64,000 bases of DNA, from NCBI GenBank assembly GCA_009746045.1, contig RPFO01002049.1, positions 1 through 64,000 of the forward strand. The letters run 5' to 3'. The position numbers were made by a program, and so were the translations under genes. Within the stretch, counting starts at the first letter, position 1; every line of letters starts with the position of its first letter. This document shows, in pieces, positions 19,501-30,795 of the stretch. The notes under the pieces were generated by a model. That model ran no database searches and was not told the DNA's origin. It saw only the letters and a program-made list of their open reading frames with translations. This stretch comes from Mesostigma viride. Lineage: Eukaryota > Streptophyta > Mesostigmatophyceae > Mesostigmatales > Mesostigmataceae.

Positions 19501-20110
19501 ATATCACGGTGAGCGGGTAGTGCGAATGGCCGGGCCCTCAGTTGCCGCGAAAGTGGCCACTAGCATACATACGCGGGGACCGCAGTGCGATGGACTTGAG
19601 GTGAGCTGATGCTGCCGGTGAGCACAGGAGCCCCACCCCACCGCTTGGCCCGGCGCGTCGCCGCTGCCATAGTGGAATCTCCAGCCCGCGCGCAGGTTGA
19701 TCAGCCGCCAGCCCGTTGACTGCTTGGTGGGGGTCAACGGTGCGTCGGTGCTTTTAGACCTGGATGCCGAGGATGGCGATCTTGTGGTCGGTGCACAGGG
19801 CGATCAGCTCGTGGACGCGTTGGCGTGCTGGTGCATGTGGTGGTGCCGTTGGCAGCAGAATCCGTGCAGAGAGGGTGCGAACAGGGTTAAAGGTACCGCA
19901 ATGCCTAGAATGGGGTGTTGCCCTATTAGCGGGCCCGGGGGGGGGGGGAGGGTGCATGGGGTTGGTTCAGGGCAGCTATATAGTGATGGAGGTGGGGGTG
20001 GGGGTGGAGGGGGTGGAGGGGGTGGAGGGGGTGGAGGGGGTGGAGGGGTTGGAGGGGGTGGACGGAGGGGGTGGGGGAGGGGGCCGGGCGGTTGGGGATA
20101 ATACTTGTCA
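16560..20110 (-). pseudogene. LINE ORF2 (endonuclease-reverse transcriptase), copy 1
   Basis: Read on the minus strand: Pro-rich linker from the C-tract (20090-19938), then an APE-type endonuclease start (PILGIAV, about 19910), a DYVCVHRAQ piece (about 19170) and the SDHRLV motif (about 19080) that carries the endonuclease catalytic His. RT fragments occur around 18000-17300, including the WLDCLAIEARVVG segment downstream of the YADD position. The C-terminal RRLQLVGHLARTN lies at about 16760. The frame changes many times, so it cannot encode an intact protein. Copy 2 at 21600-25235 is clearer. Confidence 0.7.
19938..20092. repeat. G-rich (GGTGGAGGG)n tract
   Basis: Imperfect GGTGGAGGG repeat; on the minus strand it encodes the Pro-rich linker upstream of the LINE endonuclease. 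A shorter equivalent lies at 24905-24995 in copy 2. Confidence 0.85.
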
Positions 20111-20202
20111 ACGCATGGAGTCATTCTTTCAGGCCGGATATGCGTCGTCTCCTGCTTGGCTGGGGTCGCCGGCGTGTCAACTGCACATGCTTCATCCCGC
20201 GC

Positions 20203-21390
20203 TCAAGACGGGCCACTGAGGCGTGTGAGGCTGGAACCTTGGCGGGAGGATCGAACGTTGCGTGCTTGGCTGCCTTGCATCCCGATCATGCTCGCATGCA
20301 CGGCGCGACATGTAGATGGAAAGGGGCTTGTTTTGGAAAGGCTGTGCCCAAAGCCTAGTGTACTGCGAGGCCGCGAGGGTGTGCCCATATAGTACCGGGC
20401 TCCCTCCATGGATGGGGAGGCCATTATGACGACGGTCATGGTCGGGCCGCCGGGTGCTGTGACTCGTGTCGCTTGTTGGGGGGGATGACGTCCTGACGCT
20501 CCTTGTTGATGAGGAGCATAGGGGTGTCCTTCACCATGCAGGCGAGCGTAGATCTCAGTGGCCCCCTTGTTCTTGACATCGAGCGCGGTTGCATTGGCCA
20601 CCAGCGGCACGTTTGATGCGGAGTTGTTCCGTGGAGAGCAGATTGTCGATGCTATACCAGGTTGCCTCGCCCGCCCAAGTGCATGGGGGCAGGCTTTAAG
20701 GACCTTCGATCACCTTGCTAGCGACGTTTGTGAAAGTCACCCGGATGGGGCCAGGCTGACCTGCCATCCAGGCGGCTGACTCAGTGGATCTGGATGCGCT
20801 CGTTGCCGAGTTGTAGCCGTTGGGTGATGAGCTCTTTGTGCAGCCGCGCGATGATGATGAACACGCTGTCGGTCTCGATCTGCCCAGGGCTGCGGGCTCT
20901 GAGAAGCCATCTGACCACTATACTGCGTTGGATCGCCATGCGTCCAGGCATACATAGTTGGTTGTCTCACTTCATACTGCGTGAACGAATGTCCTCCTCC
21001 ACCGCTGTCTTGTGGTTACCGACCCACGACGTGCAGCGTCTGCCATCATGTGAGCAATGTCTGTCTGCTTGGCCATCGCTGGATGGCGCTGGTGCAGCAG
21101 GCGGGGGCGAGGTAGCCATGGCTGCCTTATCCTCGGCCAGACTAGCCTGCAGGGCCATGGTGTCTGAGCAAAGCTTATGTGCCAATTTCTTGAGTTGGGC
21201 GGCCATGCATGTAGTAACTGACGTGCTGAGCCGTTGCAGTTCTGCGTCCGGGGAAGCATTAGGAGTGCTGCAGTGGAGCCATGGTTGGTGGCTTGGTACT
21301 ACCTACACTATAAGGCAGAAACAACCTACTATAGGTGGCCGTTTACACCCACCACCTGCATGCAGGTTGTCTCTTAGAATGTATTAAAAT
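20203..21390 (-). pseudogene. LINE ORF1 remnant, copy 1
   Basis: Degenerate minus-strand frames including HKTAVEED and AAQLKKLAHKL, matching HKTAVEEDQRSRS in copy 2 (about 28165). A coiled-coil-like stretch lies near 21200. The right end abuts the (TTAA)n tail of LINE copy 2. Confidence 0.55.
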
Positions 21391-21410
21391 CCATAGACCC
21401 CTTCTCAGGG

Positions 21411-21463
21411 ATTAATTAATTAATGAATAATTAATTAATTAATTAATTAATTAATTAATTAGA
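21411..21463. repeat. (TTAA)n tail of LINE copy 2
   Basis: ATTA repeats broken by one TGAATAATT, next to the conserved LINE terminus GACTCGTGCTCCCGTTGGGG. Confidence 0.85.
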
Positions 21464-21599
21464 CTCGTGCTCCCGTTGGGGAGTCACGGAGCATTAACCC
21501 CGATGGATGGATGGATGGGAGCAAACAGTCCTACCGGTCTAATCTATCTACAACAGCTACCTACAACATCTATCTAAAGCTATCAACATCTACTCTACC

Positions 21600-24500
21600 C
21601 TAGGGGAGCTGTCTGGCGTGCCTCCCGCGGGTTTGCACACGCGGGCGCTTCCCCACGGGGGGGGGCTCGTTGTCCTCTATGACCTGGGCCCACTTGGCCT
21701 TGTCCATCATCTTTTTCCAAATCACGGAGAGGGCCGCCTACTAGGCCCCCCATGTCCTCTACTAGCTGTTCTTTGAATGTGCGGGCCTTGCGGCGTCTAA
21801 CATCACGGGGCCCGGCCCACGTCAGGACGTGCCGGCCAGGCTGGGCTGGTCGCAGTCCCGCGGGGGGGCCACGTGAGTTGTCTACCTGGTTGGTGCGAGC
21901 TAGGTGCCCTACGAGCTGCAGGTGCCGCTGCTTAGTGCCAGGTGCTGGTGATATATGGCATGCCAAGGTACAGGTCCTCATGGCGGACGTGCGCAGCATA
22001 TCCTACTCTGAAAATGGATCGCAGCATGTTGGTGACCGCGCCGTCTAGCTAATGCGGGCCAGGTCGGCGGTAAGGGTCCACGGCTCGGCCCCATACGTAA
22101 GAACAGGATCGAAGGACGAGGACCTTGAACAGGTCCTGTTTCTCGATCTTGCCCAGGGGCTTGCGCCACAGGGCCCGGTATTGGCGTAACGCGTGCCAGG
22201 CAAGGGAGATGCGGTGGTCCACATGCATCAGCCTCGCAGCTGGGGAGCAGGCTGCCCAGCAGCTTGACACGGTCCCGATACAGGACTCGAGAGCCGTCAA
22301 GGAGAAGGAGGGGTGGCGGTGGGTGGGTGAGCCCAATCGCCAGAGCCTCTGTCTTCTTGCTGACCTCAAGCCCCACTGCACGGGCCTCGATAGCCAGGCA
22401 GTCAAGCCACGTCTGCACGTGCCCAGTGTCCTCGAAGAGGGTGGTGTCGTCTGCGTAGATGATGTCCGCCAGCCGAATCTCCGTGTCCGCTCCGCCATGC
22501 CAGAAGTGGTTAGCAACCTGCACCCCTGGTTCCCTACCCACGATGCGGGCAAATCGCTCGCGCGCCTGAATCATTACGTATTCGACCACAATGAACAGGT
22601 AGGGCGACAGCACGCAGCCCTGCCACACACCCTTCTGTAAAGGGCATGGTGGCGTGGTCTCGTAAGAAGTGCGCACCGAAGTGGTGGACCCTTCATACAG
22701 GTTGCGGATGACAGCAATAAGGGGGCGGGGGATCCGGAACAGCTCGATCGAGGATGTCCCAAAGCGCAGGCCAGAAAACCGAATCGAAGGCTTTGATGAA
22801 GTCCACCAGCACAAGGTGCAAAGGGGACTCACCAGGCTGAAGGCGTTGCAGTTCCTCCACAAGTCGGCGAGTAGCGAAGAGCGCCGGTACTGTGTTGCGA
22901 CCTGAACGGAAGCCGTGCTGAGTCTCGCTGAGGTGACCGTCCAGGGCCGTGCGCAGGCGCGGGTTCAGGATGAGCCGCATAAGAAGCTTGAGGGGGGCAC
23001 TTTGAATGCACACCCCTCTGTAGTTGCCGGGGATCCTGGCGACCCCTTGTTCTTGTATACAGCATCGTGCGAAAACTGTGTTGCCAGGCGGCGCTGGAGG
23101 CGGTTGCGACGACAGCAGAAGGCGGTTGCAGATGTCGATCCCGGAAGAGCAGCATAACACCGGTGTCCTCAAATTCGGCTGCAAGTTTCACAACTGCATG
23201 CGGCAGGAATCTCGTCGGAGCCGGTGGATGCGTCATAACGCAGACGCTGGACCGCCTCCGTGACCTCGCGAGAGGTGAAAGAAGGCATGTCTGACGGGTC
23301 GCCAAGTGGGCCGATCAGCCGCGGGGGGACTCCGTAGTCCGCCGCTGACCTAGGCGGGGCCGGGGGCCCAGCGGGGCCGGCCAGGGCAGCCGGGCGGGCG
23401 GGCGGCGGCTGGGAGCAGGGGCGGGGGCGGCGCAGCTGTCCCCACGACCTCGGCCGTGGCCGCGGCCCAGGTACGAAGCCGCTTGGCTGGGGCGCCAGGG
23501 ACGTCGTGGCGATGGGGCCGGCCGAGGCCGTCCGGGTGCCCGAGGCGCTTGTACCAGAACCAGGCCCCCTTGCCGTCGTGCTTCTGCTGGCAGCTGCGCA
23601 GGTCCTTGACCATCTGCTGAGCGTCTGCCTTCTCAGCCTGCTCGTACATAGGCGACCCGCAGAGCCGCTTGCAGCCCAGGTTTGGCGGTCGGGTCCCTGT
23701 TGCGGCGGAGCATCTGCCTAGCGGCGACCACTGTCGGTGCGTGGCGGTGGACAGCAAGCTGCCGGCGCGAAGGCAAGGAGGGGAGGGTGCGGGCAGCCAG
23801 ACGGTATACTTGGCAGCGATACCGCGGAGGATCATGCACTGAGATATCACCCGGCGGCGGAATGGCGTGTAACTGCTGGCGGCTGCCCCTGGCGTCGAAG
23901 ACTGCCAGGAAGTCGTCCCGGTGCGACATAGCGGCCTGCTCTTCTGCTGACATCTTGTCGGCATCCTTCAGTACAATCCGGAGCACCTTGAGATCTGGCT
24001 GAGGCGCCAGTTGTCGCGACGGTTTCACGCCAGGAAACCGCAATCTGATGCGAGCGATCGAGCACGAGACGGTGGTCAGATTCCACCGTGCTGACAGAAT
24101 CTTGCATCACGCAAGCATCGACAACTGAGGGGCGCTGAGCCCGGCGTACGCAGATATAGTCAAGGCGCACCACCCGATCCGACGGCCCAAAAAAGGTGGC
24201 AAGCTGCTCAGTGGGGCGTGCGAAAGAAGCATTGCAGGCAACTAGCGCAGATTCTGCCAGCAGATTCGCAAATAAAGCCGTGTTACCATTGGCTGTCGTG
24301 TTGGTTGGGGAGTACTGAGCGCCCCAAATGCCAACTGGCAGCGTGGCGTTGGCGTCGAGCAGCTGCCATAACCAGGAAGTGCCGAGCTGGGATGTTGGCC
24401 TCCTCCTCCTTGAGGGCGTTGAAGAAGGCCTCAAGTACTCCTCACGTTCCGCCTGAGCTCGACCAGTGTATGTGGTGCATATGTATCCCACGATAACGGT

Positions 24501-25235
24501 TATAGCGTGTGGTGTGAATGGCCCTCCGCATTGCATGGCCGAAAAAGTGGCCACTATCCACGCGGGGATCGCAGCAGGATGGACTGGAGGTGCTCTGATG
24601 CTGCCGGTGAGCACAAGAGGCCCACACCACCTTGACCCGGCGCGTCGCCTCCGCCATACTGTAATGGAACCGCCAGCCCGCACGAAGGTCGTCGACCAGA
24701 AGGCCGTTGACCCCTTGCTGAGGGTCGACGGTGCGTGACTCGGCATGCTCCTGGACCCCGAGGACCGCGATCTTGTTGTCGGCGCACAAGGCGATCAGCT
24801 CGTCGACGCGGTGGCGTGCTGGGGTGCCGCCGCTCGTAGAAGGATCTGCAGGGAGGGTGCGCACATTAAAGCTTGCAATACCAAGAATGGGCCGTTGCCC
24901 TATTAGCGGGGGGGTGGGGGTGGAGGTGGGGGTGGAGAAGGGTAGTGCTGGAGGTGGGGGCACCTGGGGGTGGAGGGGGTGGGGGAGGGGGGGGTGGCGA
25001 TTGGGGTTAATGCTTGTCAACGCATGGAGTCTTTCTTTCAGGGCGGATATGCGTCGTCTCCGTCCTGTCTGGGGTTGCCGGCGTGTCCACTGAGCCTCAT
25101 CCCGCTCAAGGCGGGCCACTGGGAGGCGTTTGAGGCTGGTAAACTGGCGGGAAGGTTGACCGTGGCGTGCCTGGCGACCTTGCATCCTGGTCATGCTCGC
25201 ACGGTGCGACATGAGGATGGAAAGGGGCTTGTTTA
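21600..25235 (-). pseudogene. LINE ORF2 (APE endonuclease-reverse transcriptase), copy 2
   Basis: Minus strand. Pro-rich linker (about 24995-24905), endonuclease start PILGIASFNVRTLP (about 24895), VQEHAE (about 24750), DYICVRRAQ (about 24160) and SDHRLV (about 24070). RT: NYRGVCIQSAPLKLL (about 23020), HGFRSGRNTV (about 22910), DFIKAFDSVFW (about 22790), GVWQGCVLSPYLF (about 22625) and the catalytic IIYADDTTLF (about 22465-22435). The C-terminal block HLQLVGHLARTN (about 21915) and MMDKAKWAQVIEDNE (about 21700) follow. Two or three frame changes interrupt the protein, so this copy is probably inactive. It is an APE-type non-LTR element; the simple-repeat tail recalls RTE/CR1-like clades, but the clade was not determined. 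Confidence 0.78.
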
Positions 25236-27139
25236 TCAAGGGGACATGACACCCGGGACTTTTTTGGCGCCAAAAAAGTCGGGACGGTACCGACAGACCG
25301 TGAAATTGTGGTGCACAGTGCGCGCACCGTGCGGAGGTGGCCATGGCGACGGGCGTTCCGTTAAAATATGGCTAATCCGGCGGGCGACAGGCGAAAAAAT
25401 TAAGCCGATGGTTAAAAGTGATGTTCTATTATGATGTTTCATATAGCCAGATCTGCACTATTTGCAAATTCGCTGCCTTTGTTAGTACAGATTTGTGCAC
25501 GGGGGTCTCATCCAACAATTTGGCCGCGATGAATAATCTAGCATGCGTGCCTGTGACGGTAGAACTCGATATTCGTGGGTTATATTGAGGCAGCAAGAGC
25601 CGTTTAGTAACGGACACCATGAAAATAACCTAAGCGTCTTCGATCTGCGGCCATTTCCTGTCATTTCTAAAATGTCAGATTTCGTTCAGGCCTGCGCGAT
25701 CCGCGGTTAACTGATCCATCCATGGCTGGCTGGCTTTTCTTGCGCGCCTGGGTAGGAAATAATGCCGGCCGTGGAACGTTGATTTGCCGCATGTCACCGC
25801 CCAGTCTGTTTGCGCTGGCATGAACCTGGCATGAAACTTTTGGCGCCGTTTCTGGGTTCTTCTTGCTATTTTGTTTTCCACTTGTTGCAGTTGTGCTATC
25901 AGATTTTCCGCAGCTTTCAATGGTTTTCCTTACGCTGCGTATGCCATGCTTCCTAACTAAAGCTACCCAGAATTGATCGGGCAGTTATCTGGCTTTGCTA
26001 CGCTTCCTGTATCAGTGGACGTTTTCACACGGTAGACATTCTATATTGCGTAGTCAAGGACCCTAGCTGCCTGGGAGCGGCATCACCGTTGCAAGGAGCT
26101 GGCGAGCTCATAAACGCCTGTCATGGCTCTTCAGCCTGCTGGAAAACAAGGTTGTTGCATGGAAGGTGAGAATATGTGAGTTACTTATCACATCCCCACC
26201 TGTTTAGCCTCCATTAAACATGGCTTGTACTTCCTAGATGACAGGGATCAGGTCGTTATGACTATGAAGGATGCACCTTTTATCCATAAGCGTCATGACA
26301 TGGTGTTGGCTATGAGTGATTCCCGCAAGCGGTCATACCTGCTCATAATGGTTAAAGAGTTGGTGGTTGTTTTCTTCAAGCATCTAGCATTTGTTTTTCG
26401 TGGTTCTGCCCTATTTGCAGGGGGCAAGCTTAGGAATGTGCTCATGGTATCGCCTCATGTCATGGTGCACCAAGCATGCAGGCTGGCAGCTATAACAAGA
26501 TGTAATATGGGCAAACTAGGTCAGAATGACTTGTAATTTGGTGGCTTAAGCTTCGTGATACAAATTAATGAATTGCAATTGTTTTGGCCCAGTTTGTGGT
26601 GGGCAAGGGTGTCTTTGGAGTGTTGTTTGTGCTCAAAACTGCTTTTTTTTCACATGACCATATTTCAATGTGGGTAAACGTGGTCAGAATGAGCTGAAAC
26701 TTTGGGGCTGTGTGATTGCAACCCTGGGCCAGTTTTGAATATAAGATTTGACCCCATTGCATGTGTCTATGATTTGATATATTTTTTTAGGCACCAAAAA
26801 ATACGTGTTTTGGGCTAAATTATTTCAATGTGTCTAAACATGCTTATTCTGACCTGCAAACTAGCTACAAGTAATGGCAAGGATTGCAATTAGATGGGAA
26901 TATATGATTTGGCCACATTGGGTTTGCCCATTGTCCTAGGGAAAATCGGCCAAAAATAGCATCTTTTTCTATTTTTAGCTCATAACGGTCACATGGTGGG
27001 GGGTAGTACCCCCCCAAGTGGTTAGAAAAAAATTTTTTTAATCATATTTATGGTCCCCCATCATAACTGGATTTTTATCACATGCCTAGGTATGGTTTCC
27101 AGAAAAGTGCCCTTTTGGTGTGTCTTGTCCCCATTCATA
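25234..27139. mobile_element. terminal-inverted-repeat DNA element (1.9 kb), TA target duplication
   Basis: Copy 1 of the LINE is continuous where this segment interrupts copy 2. The element ends are imperfect inverted repeats: TCAAGGGGACATGACAC at 25236 and, reading inward on the other strand from 27137, TGAATGGGGACAAGACAC; the similarity extends loosely through an ACTTTT-containing block. TA flanks both sides (25234-25235, 27138-27139). No transposase is recognised; the two longest frames inside (25920-25675 minus, 26225-26536 plus) match nothing I know. It is probably non-autonomous, Tc1/mariner-like by target site only. It contains a perfect 22-bp palindrome centred on GGCGCC at 25258-25279. 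Confidence 0.65.
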
Positions 27140-28980
27140 AAGGCTGTGCCCAAAGCCTATTGTACCGCGAGGCCGCGAGGGTGTGCCCTTACCGGGCGCC
27201 CTCCATACCGGGGACGCGCGTTGACGACGATGAGGCCGCTGGGGCGTGCCTGGGGCGGGGCTTGGGCCGCTCGTTACGCTGTAGGAGCCTGCACAGCCGT
27301 GCGCTGTCCGTCGATGAAGAGGACGGGGGTGTCGTTGACGAGGCGAACGTAGGTGCGGATGCCATCGCGCCTGGCTTGGAGTTTGGACCGCTGCGTCGCT
27401 GCCCAGCAAACCGTTCTTGATGACCAGCTGGGCCGGGGAGAGTAGGTCGTCGAGGCTCGGCGCGTTTCTCCCGCCCAGGAGCTTGCGGGCCTGTACATAG
27501 TACTTTCACCTTGCTGGCCACATTCGCGAAGGTCACCCGGATAGGCCAGGCTGGCCCGCCATCCAGGCTGACGACTCAATGCGGATGCGTTAGTTGCCCA
27601 AACGCAGCCGGCCCACAATGAGGTTCTGGTGCAGGCGTTGTGCTAGCATCAGGTCCGTTTCTGGGTGCTGCGCCGGGGCGTGCCTGGGGCGGGGCTTGGG
27701 CCGCTCGTTACGCTGTAGGAGCCTGCACAGCCGTGCGCTGTCCGTCGATGAAGAGGACGGGGGTGTCGTTGACGAGGCGAACGTAGGTGCGGATGCCATC
27801 GCGCCTGGCTTGGAGTTTGGACCGCTGCGTCGCTGCCCAGCAAACCGTTCTTGATGACCAGCTGGGCCGGGGAGAGTAGGTCGTCGAGGCTCGGCGCGTT
27901 TCTCCCGCCCAGGAGCTTGCGGGCCTGTACATAGTACTTTCACCTTGCTGGCCACATTCGCGAAGGTCACCCGGATAGGCCAGGCTGGCCCGCCATCCAG
28001 GCTGACGACTCAATGCGGATGCGTTAGTTGCCCAAACGCAGCCGGCCCACAATGAGGTTCTGGTGCAGGCGTTGTGCTAGCATCAGGTCCGTTTCTGGGT
28101 GCTGCGCGACCTCGAAATACCGGACCACTATACTGCGTGAGCGTTGGTCCTCCTCGACAGCGGTCTTGTGGGCTGCAGCCCCCCTCGGTGTGGCATCCGC
28201 CATCAGGTTGGCAATGTCCGTCTGCTTCACCATGTTAGCTGGTAGGTGCGGGGGCGGCTGGCTGGGGCGAGGTGGCCAGGGCGGCCTTTACCTCGGCCAT
28301 GCTGGAGACTGTGGAGCTCGGCTGTGTCCTGACGTATCAGCAGTTGACAGGGCGCCTAGCTGGGCTGCCATGTCCTCGACTTTCTGGTTGAGCTGGAGCA
28401 GGTCTGCTTCCGGGGAAGCAATAGGGGTGTTGGCGGTGCCGTGCTCGGCGTCCTCGAAAGCGGCAATGAGTGCCCGGAGGCAAGGGGCCTGCGCGTAGCT
28501 CAGGAAAACAGAGAGGCGAAGCTGGGGCTCGTCCACCTCGGCAATGTCGTCCACTGAAATGGTCTCGCCAGACGTGCCAGGAAAATACTATAGATCGCAA
28601 TTTTGTTGTCGTCCAGGTGGACATCGCAGGATAGCCTGCGCCTCCTCGGCGGTAAGCGAAAAGAACCTGTGCTCGGATACAGCCTGCCCAGGCATGAAGG
28701 ACGCTGGGTTGAAATCAGCGTCGTCGGTAGCGTCGTCGATGGCATCGTCAATGGGGGTGTCCTCGCTGGGTTTAGAAGACGAAGGCGGAGGGATCTGGCG
28801 CTCCATCTCGTCGGCTGGGGTGATGCAAAGCCGCTTGGAGGAGGCGGTAATGGCTGCCGCGTTTGCCGGTGGCTGCGTCGCAATGGTTTCCGCATCTACT
28901 ATTAGTTGCGTAATAGTGTTAGGCGCTGAATCCTCCCCCTCGGAGAGAGGAGGGGATGCGGCTGACGGCGATTCTGCCAT
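27140..28980 (-). pseudogene. LINE ORF1 (nucleic-acid-binding protein), copy 2, rearranged
   Basis: The minus-strand start is ATG 28980-28978 (MAESPSAASPP). An acidic, Pro/Ser-rich N part follows, then a coiled-coil-like heptad region (LLQLNQKVEDMAAQLGAL, about 28400-28345), a basic segment with HKTAVEEDQRSRS (about 28170), and a C-terminal domain piece YVRLVNDTPVLFIDGQ (about 27760, repeated at about 27330). Frameshifts and a perfect 434-bp tandem duplication disrupt it. It resembles LINE ORF1p in layout; compare the intact ORF1 at 31908-33257. Confidence 0.6.
27241..28107. repeat. 434-bp tandem duplication
   Basis: Bases 27241-27673 are repeated at 27675-28107 with no difference noticed. 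It lies within LINE ORF1 and is either very recent or an assembly artefact. Confidence 0.9.
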
Positions 28981-29175
28981 AGCTGGTTTCCGGAAAATAC
29001 GAACCCTGCCTGTGCTGCGTTTTATGATATTGCGCTAAATCTTGGGCGATGGCGGCCGAAAATTATATCATCGTGTTCGTCATCAAAAGGCGCGTCTACT
29101 GCAATTTACCCGATCGACCAAATTTCATGCCCGGATGTAAAAGTTATGAGCATTCTCGGCATCCATAGCTCGTCA
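28981..29175 (-). other. LINE 5' UTR, copy 2
   Basis: Shares AAAATTATATCA, followed by a GT-rich segment, and AAAGTTATGAGC with the sequence upstream of the intact ORF1 (33270-33370). This supports it as the conserved 5' end of this LINE family and a likely internal promoter region. Confidence 0.5.
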
Positions 29176-30240
29176 CACCGTCACAATTAATGAATAGACA
29201 CGTGACTGCGTCACGTGAGCATTTATAAGTCCTCAGTGGGAGGGGGACATGGGATTGAATGGATGGTGTAAGCTATCTAGGTCCTAGTTAACTACAGGGT
29301 TGTGGGCTGCCACCACGGCCCGAATCGCTATGAATGCCATACGCGGTCACACGCGGAGCCCCCACAGACTTTGGGGTGGTCTCTTTCAGCACTACTTGCC
29401 ATCTATCCTTGCGTACCATCTGCGCCTCCATATTACAGACAAACCAGGAGGCTGCCCGGGTGTGAGCCCGTCACGTCTAGTGTAGCACATGTCCATGCCG
29501 AGTCTATCACGAAAAGTCCACGGGTGGCGGCCCTGCCGCGCGCGGCCTGGGGCACACCAGGTGAGGACATATCGCCCAGGCTGGGCGGGCTTGGTGCCAG
29601 CTAGTCTATCTGATGTGTCTACCTGATCTGTGCGGGCCAGGTGCCCGGCTAGGCCCAGGCGCCTGTGCCTAATTAATTAATTAATTAATAGACACGTGAC
29701 TGCGTGCCTGTGCCTACTAAGAATGTGGGAAACATAGGGCAAATCAGCGTACAAATCCCCATTCTCAGGGATATGTGTTGCATATCCTCCCCATGGAGGT
29801 ATTAATTAATTAATTAATTAATAGACACGTGACTGCGTCACGTGAGCATAAAGTCCTCAGTGGGAGGGGAACATGGGATGGAATGGATTAATTAATTAAT
29901 TAATAGACACGTGACTGCGTCACGTGAGCATAAGTCCTCAGTGGGAGGGGAACATGGGATGGAATGGATGGTATAAGCTATCTAGCCCTGATTGTATTAC
30001 AAACCCATAGATGCCCCTTTCTCAGGGCTATGTGTTACATATGCTCCCCACGGAGCTATGATTTTAATTAATTAATTAATTAATTAATAAGCTATCTAGG
30101 TCCTAGTTACAGGGGTGTGGGCACCGCGGCCCGAATCGCTATGAATGCCACACTTGGTCACACGCGGAGCCCCCACAGGCTTAGGGGTGGTCTCCTTCAT
30201 CACTACTTGCCATCTATCCTTGCGCACCATTAAAAAATTA
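29176..30240 (-). mobile_element. stack of 5'-truncated LINE 3' ends
   Basis: At least four overlapping or nested copies of the LINE terminus: TTAA-type tail, GACACGTGACTGCGTCACGTGAGC, CCTCAGTGGGAGGGG, then CTATCTAGGTCCTAGTT. They start near 29190, 29690, 29820 and 29905, with another piece at 30090-30230. The longest (29190-29680) includes the C-terminal coding end seen at 1527-1800. Short dispersed-repeat pieces (about 30000-30060) are mixed in. No intact gene is present. Confidence 0.75.
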
Positions 30241-30526
30241 AATTAAATTATAACATGCCTCCGTGGGGAGGTCATGTAGCACATATTTCATGATGGATGG
30301 GGTGGAGGAAGCCGCGTGATCGAACTATCCTAACTCTAAGCTATCTAGGAAAATCCTAACTACACTACTCATCAAAACGCCTCCTCCGCTTGGGGGGAGG
30401 TGGCTTGCCCACAGGGTCGGGCGTGTGCGCCTTGACAATCTTCTTCCACCGCGTCTTGTCTTGCATGGCAGTCCAAAGACGGGAGAGAGAGTGGATTGAA
30501 TTGAATTGAATTGAATTGAATTGTAA
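30241..30526 (-). pseudogene. LINE ORF2 C-terminal tail fragment
   Basis: Reading minus from about 30490, the frame gives AMQDKTRWKKIVKAHTPDP (ending near 30380), analogous to the KMMDKAKWAQVIEDNEPPP end of LINE copy 2. An (AATTG)n pentanucleotide run at 30500-30524 flanks it. Confidence 0.5.
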
Positions 30527-30790
30527 CATAACTCCGTTGGGAGTATATGTAGCACATAGCCCAGAGAAGGGGCATATGGCCTATCATACATTCTAAGCTA
30601 CTTCCTGCAAGGGTGGGAATGTAAACAACACTTGCTCTAGGTGCACTAGGGCACCTGCACCACCCAGAGTTTCAGGCAACACCCAGCGAAGGGGAGCCTG
30701 TCATAGGTGGGGAAGATCATCATGGCTATACAAGAGCTAGGACATGGCTTCTCTACAGAGAGCATCTCTCTGCATGGCATAGCATGGCGA
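30527..30790 (+). repeat. dispersed repeat family, copy 2
   Basis: Matches 59795-60067 over most of its length and 889-1078 in reverse. It is non-coding. Confidence 0.7.
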
Positions 30791-30795
30791 AATTA

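Larger units (their letters stand above)
16226..21400 (-). mobile_element. LINE copy 1 (degenerate, near full length)
   Basis: The minus-strand order from the right is an ORF1-like remnant (about 21260-20400), a Pro-rich linker, endonuclease, reverse transcriptase, C-terminal domain and 3' UTR with conserved tail (16228-16370). It is collinear with copy 2 throughout. Many frameshifts are present, so it is an old copy. Confidence 0.75.
21405..29175 (-). mobile_element. LINE copy 2 (nearly full length, interrupted)
   Basis: Minus-strand element running from a 5' UTR near 29170 through ORF1 (28980 to about 27140) and ORF2 (25235-21600) to a 3' UTR ending in (TTAA)n at 21463-21411. Between ORF1 and ORF2 lies an inserted TIR element (25236-27137); copy 1 is continuous at this point (about 20335). 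A 434-bp tandem duplication lies in ORF1. Confidence 0.78.

Noticed and set aside
22435..22465. YADD reverse transcriptase as a retron or group II intron
   Set aside because: It is accompanied by an APE endonuclease and LINE C-terminal region and is collinear with other LINE copies.
25675..26536. Transposase in the TIR element
   Set aside because: The two small frames show no DDE/D pattern or helix-turn-helix that I can recognise.
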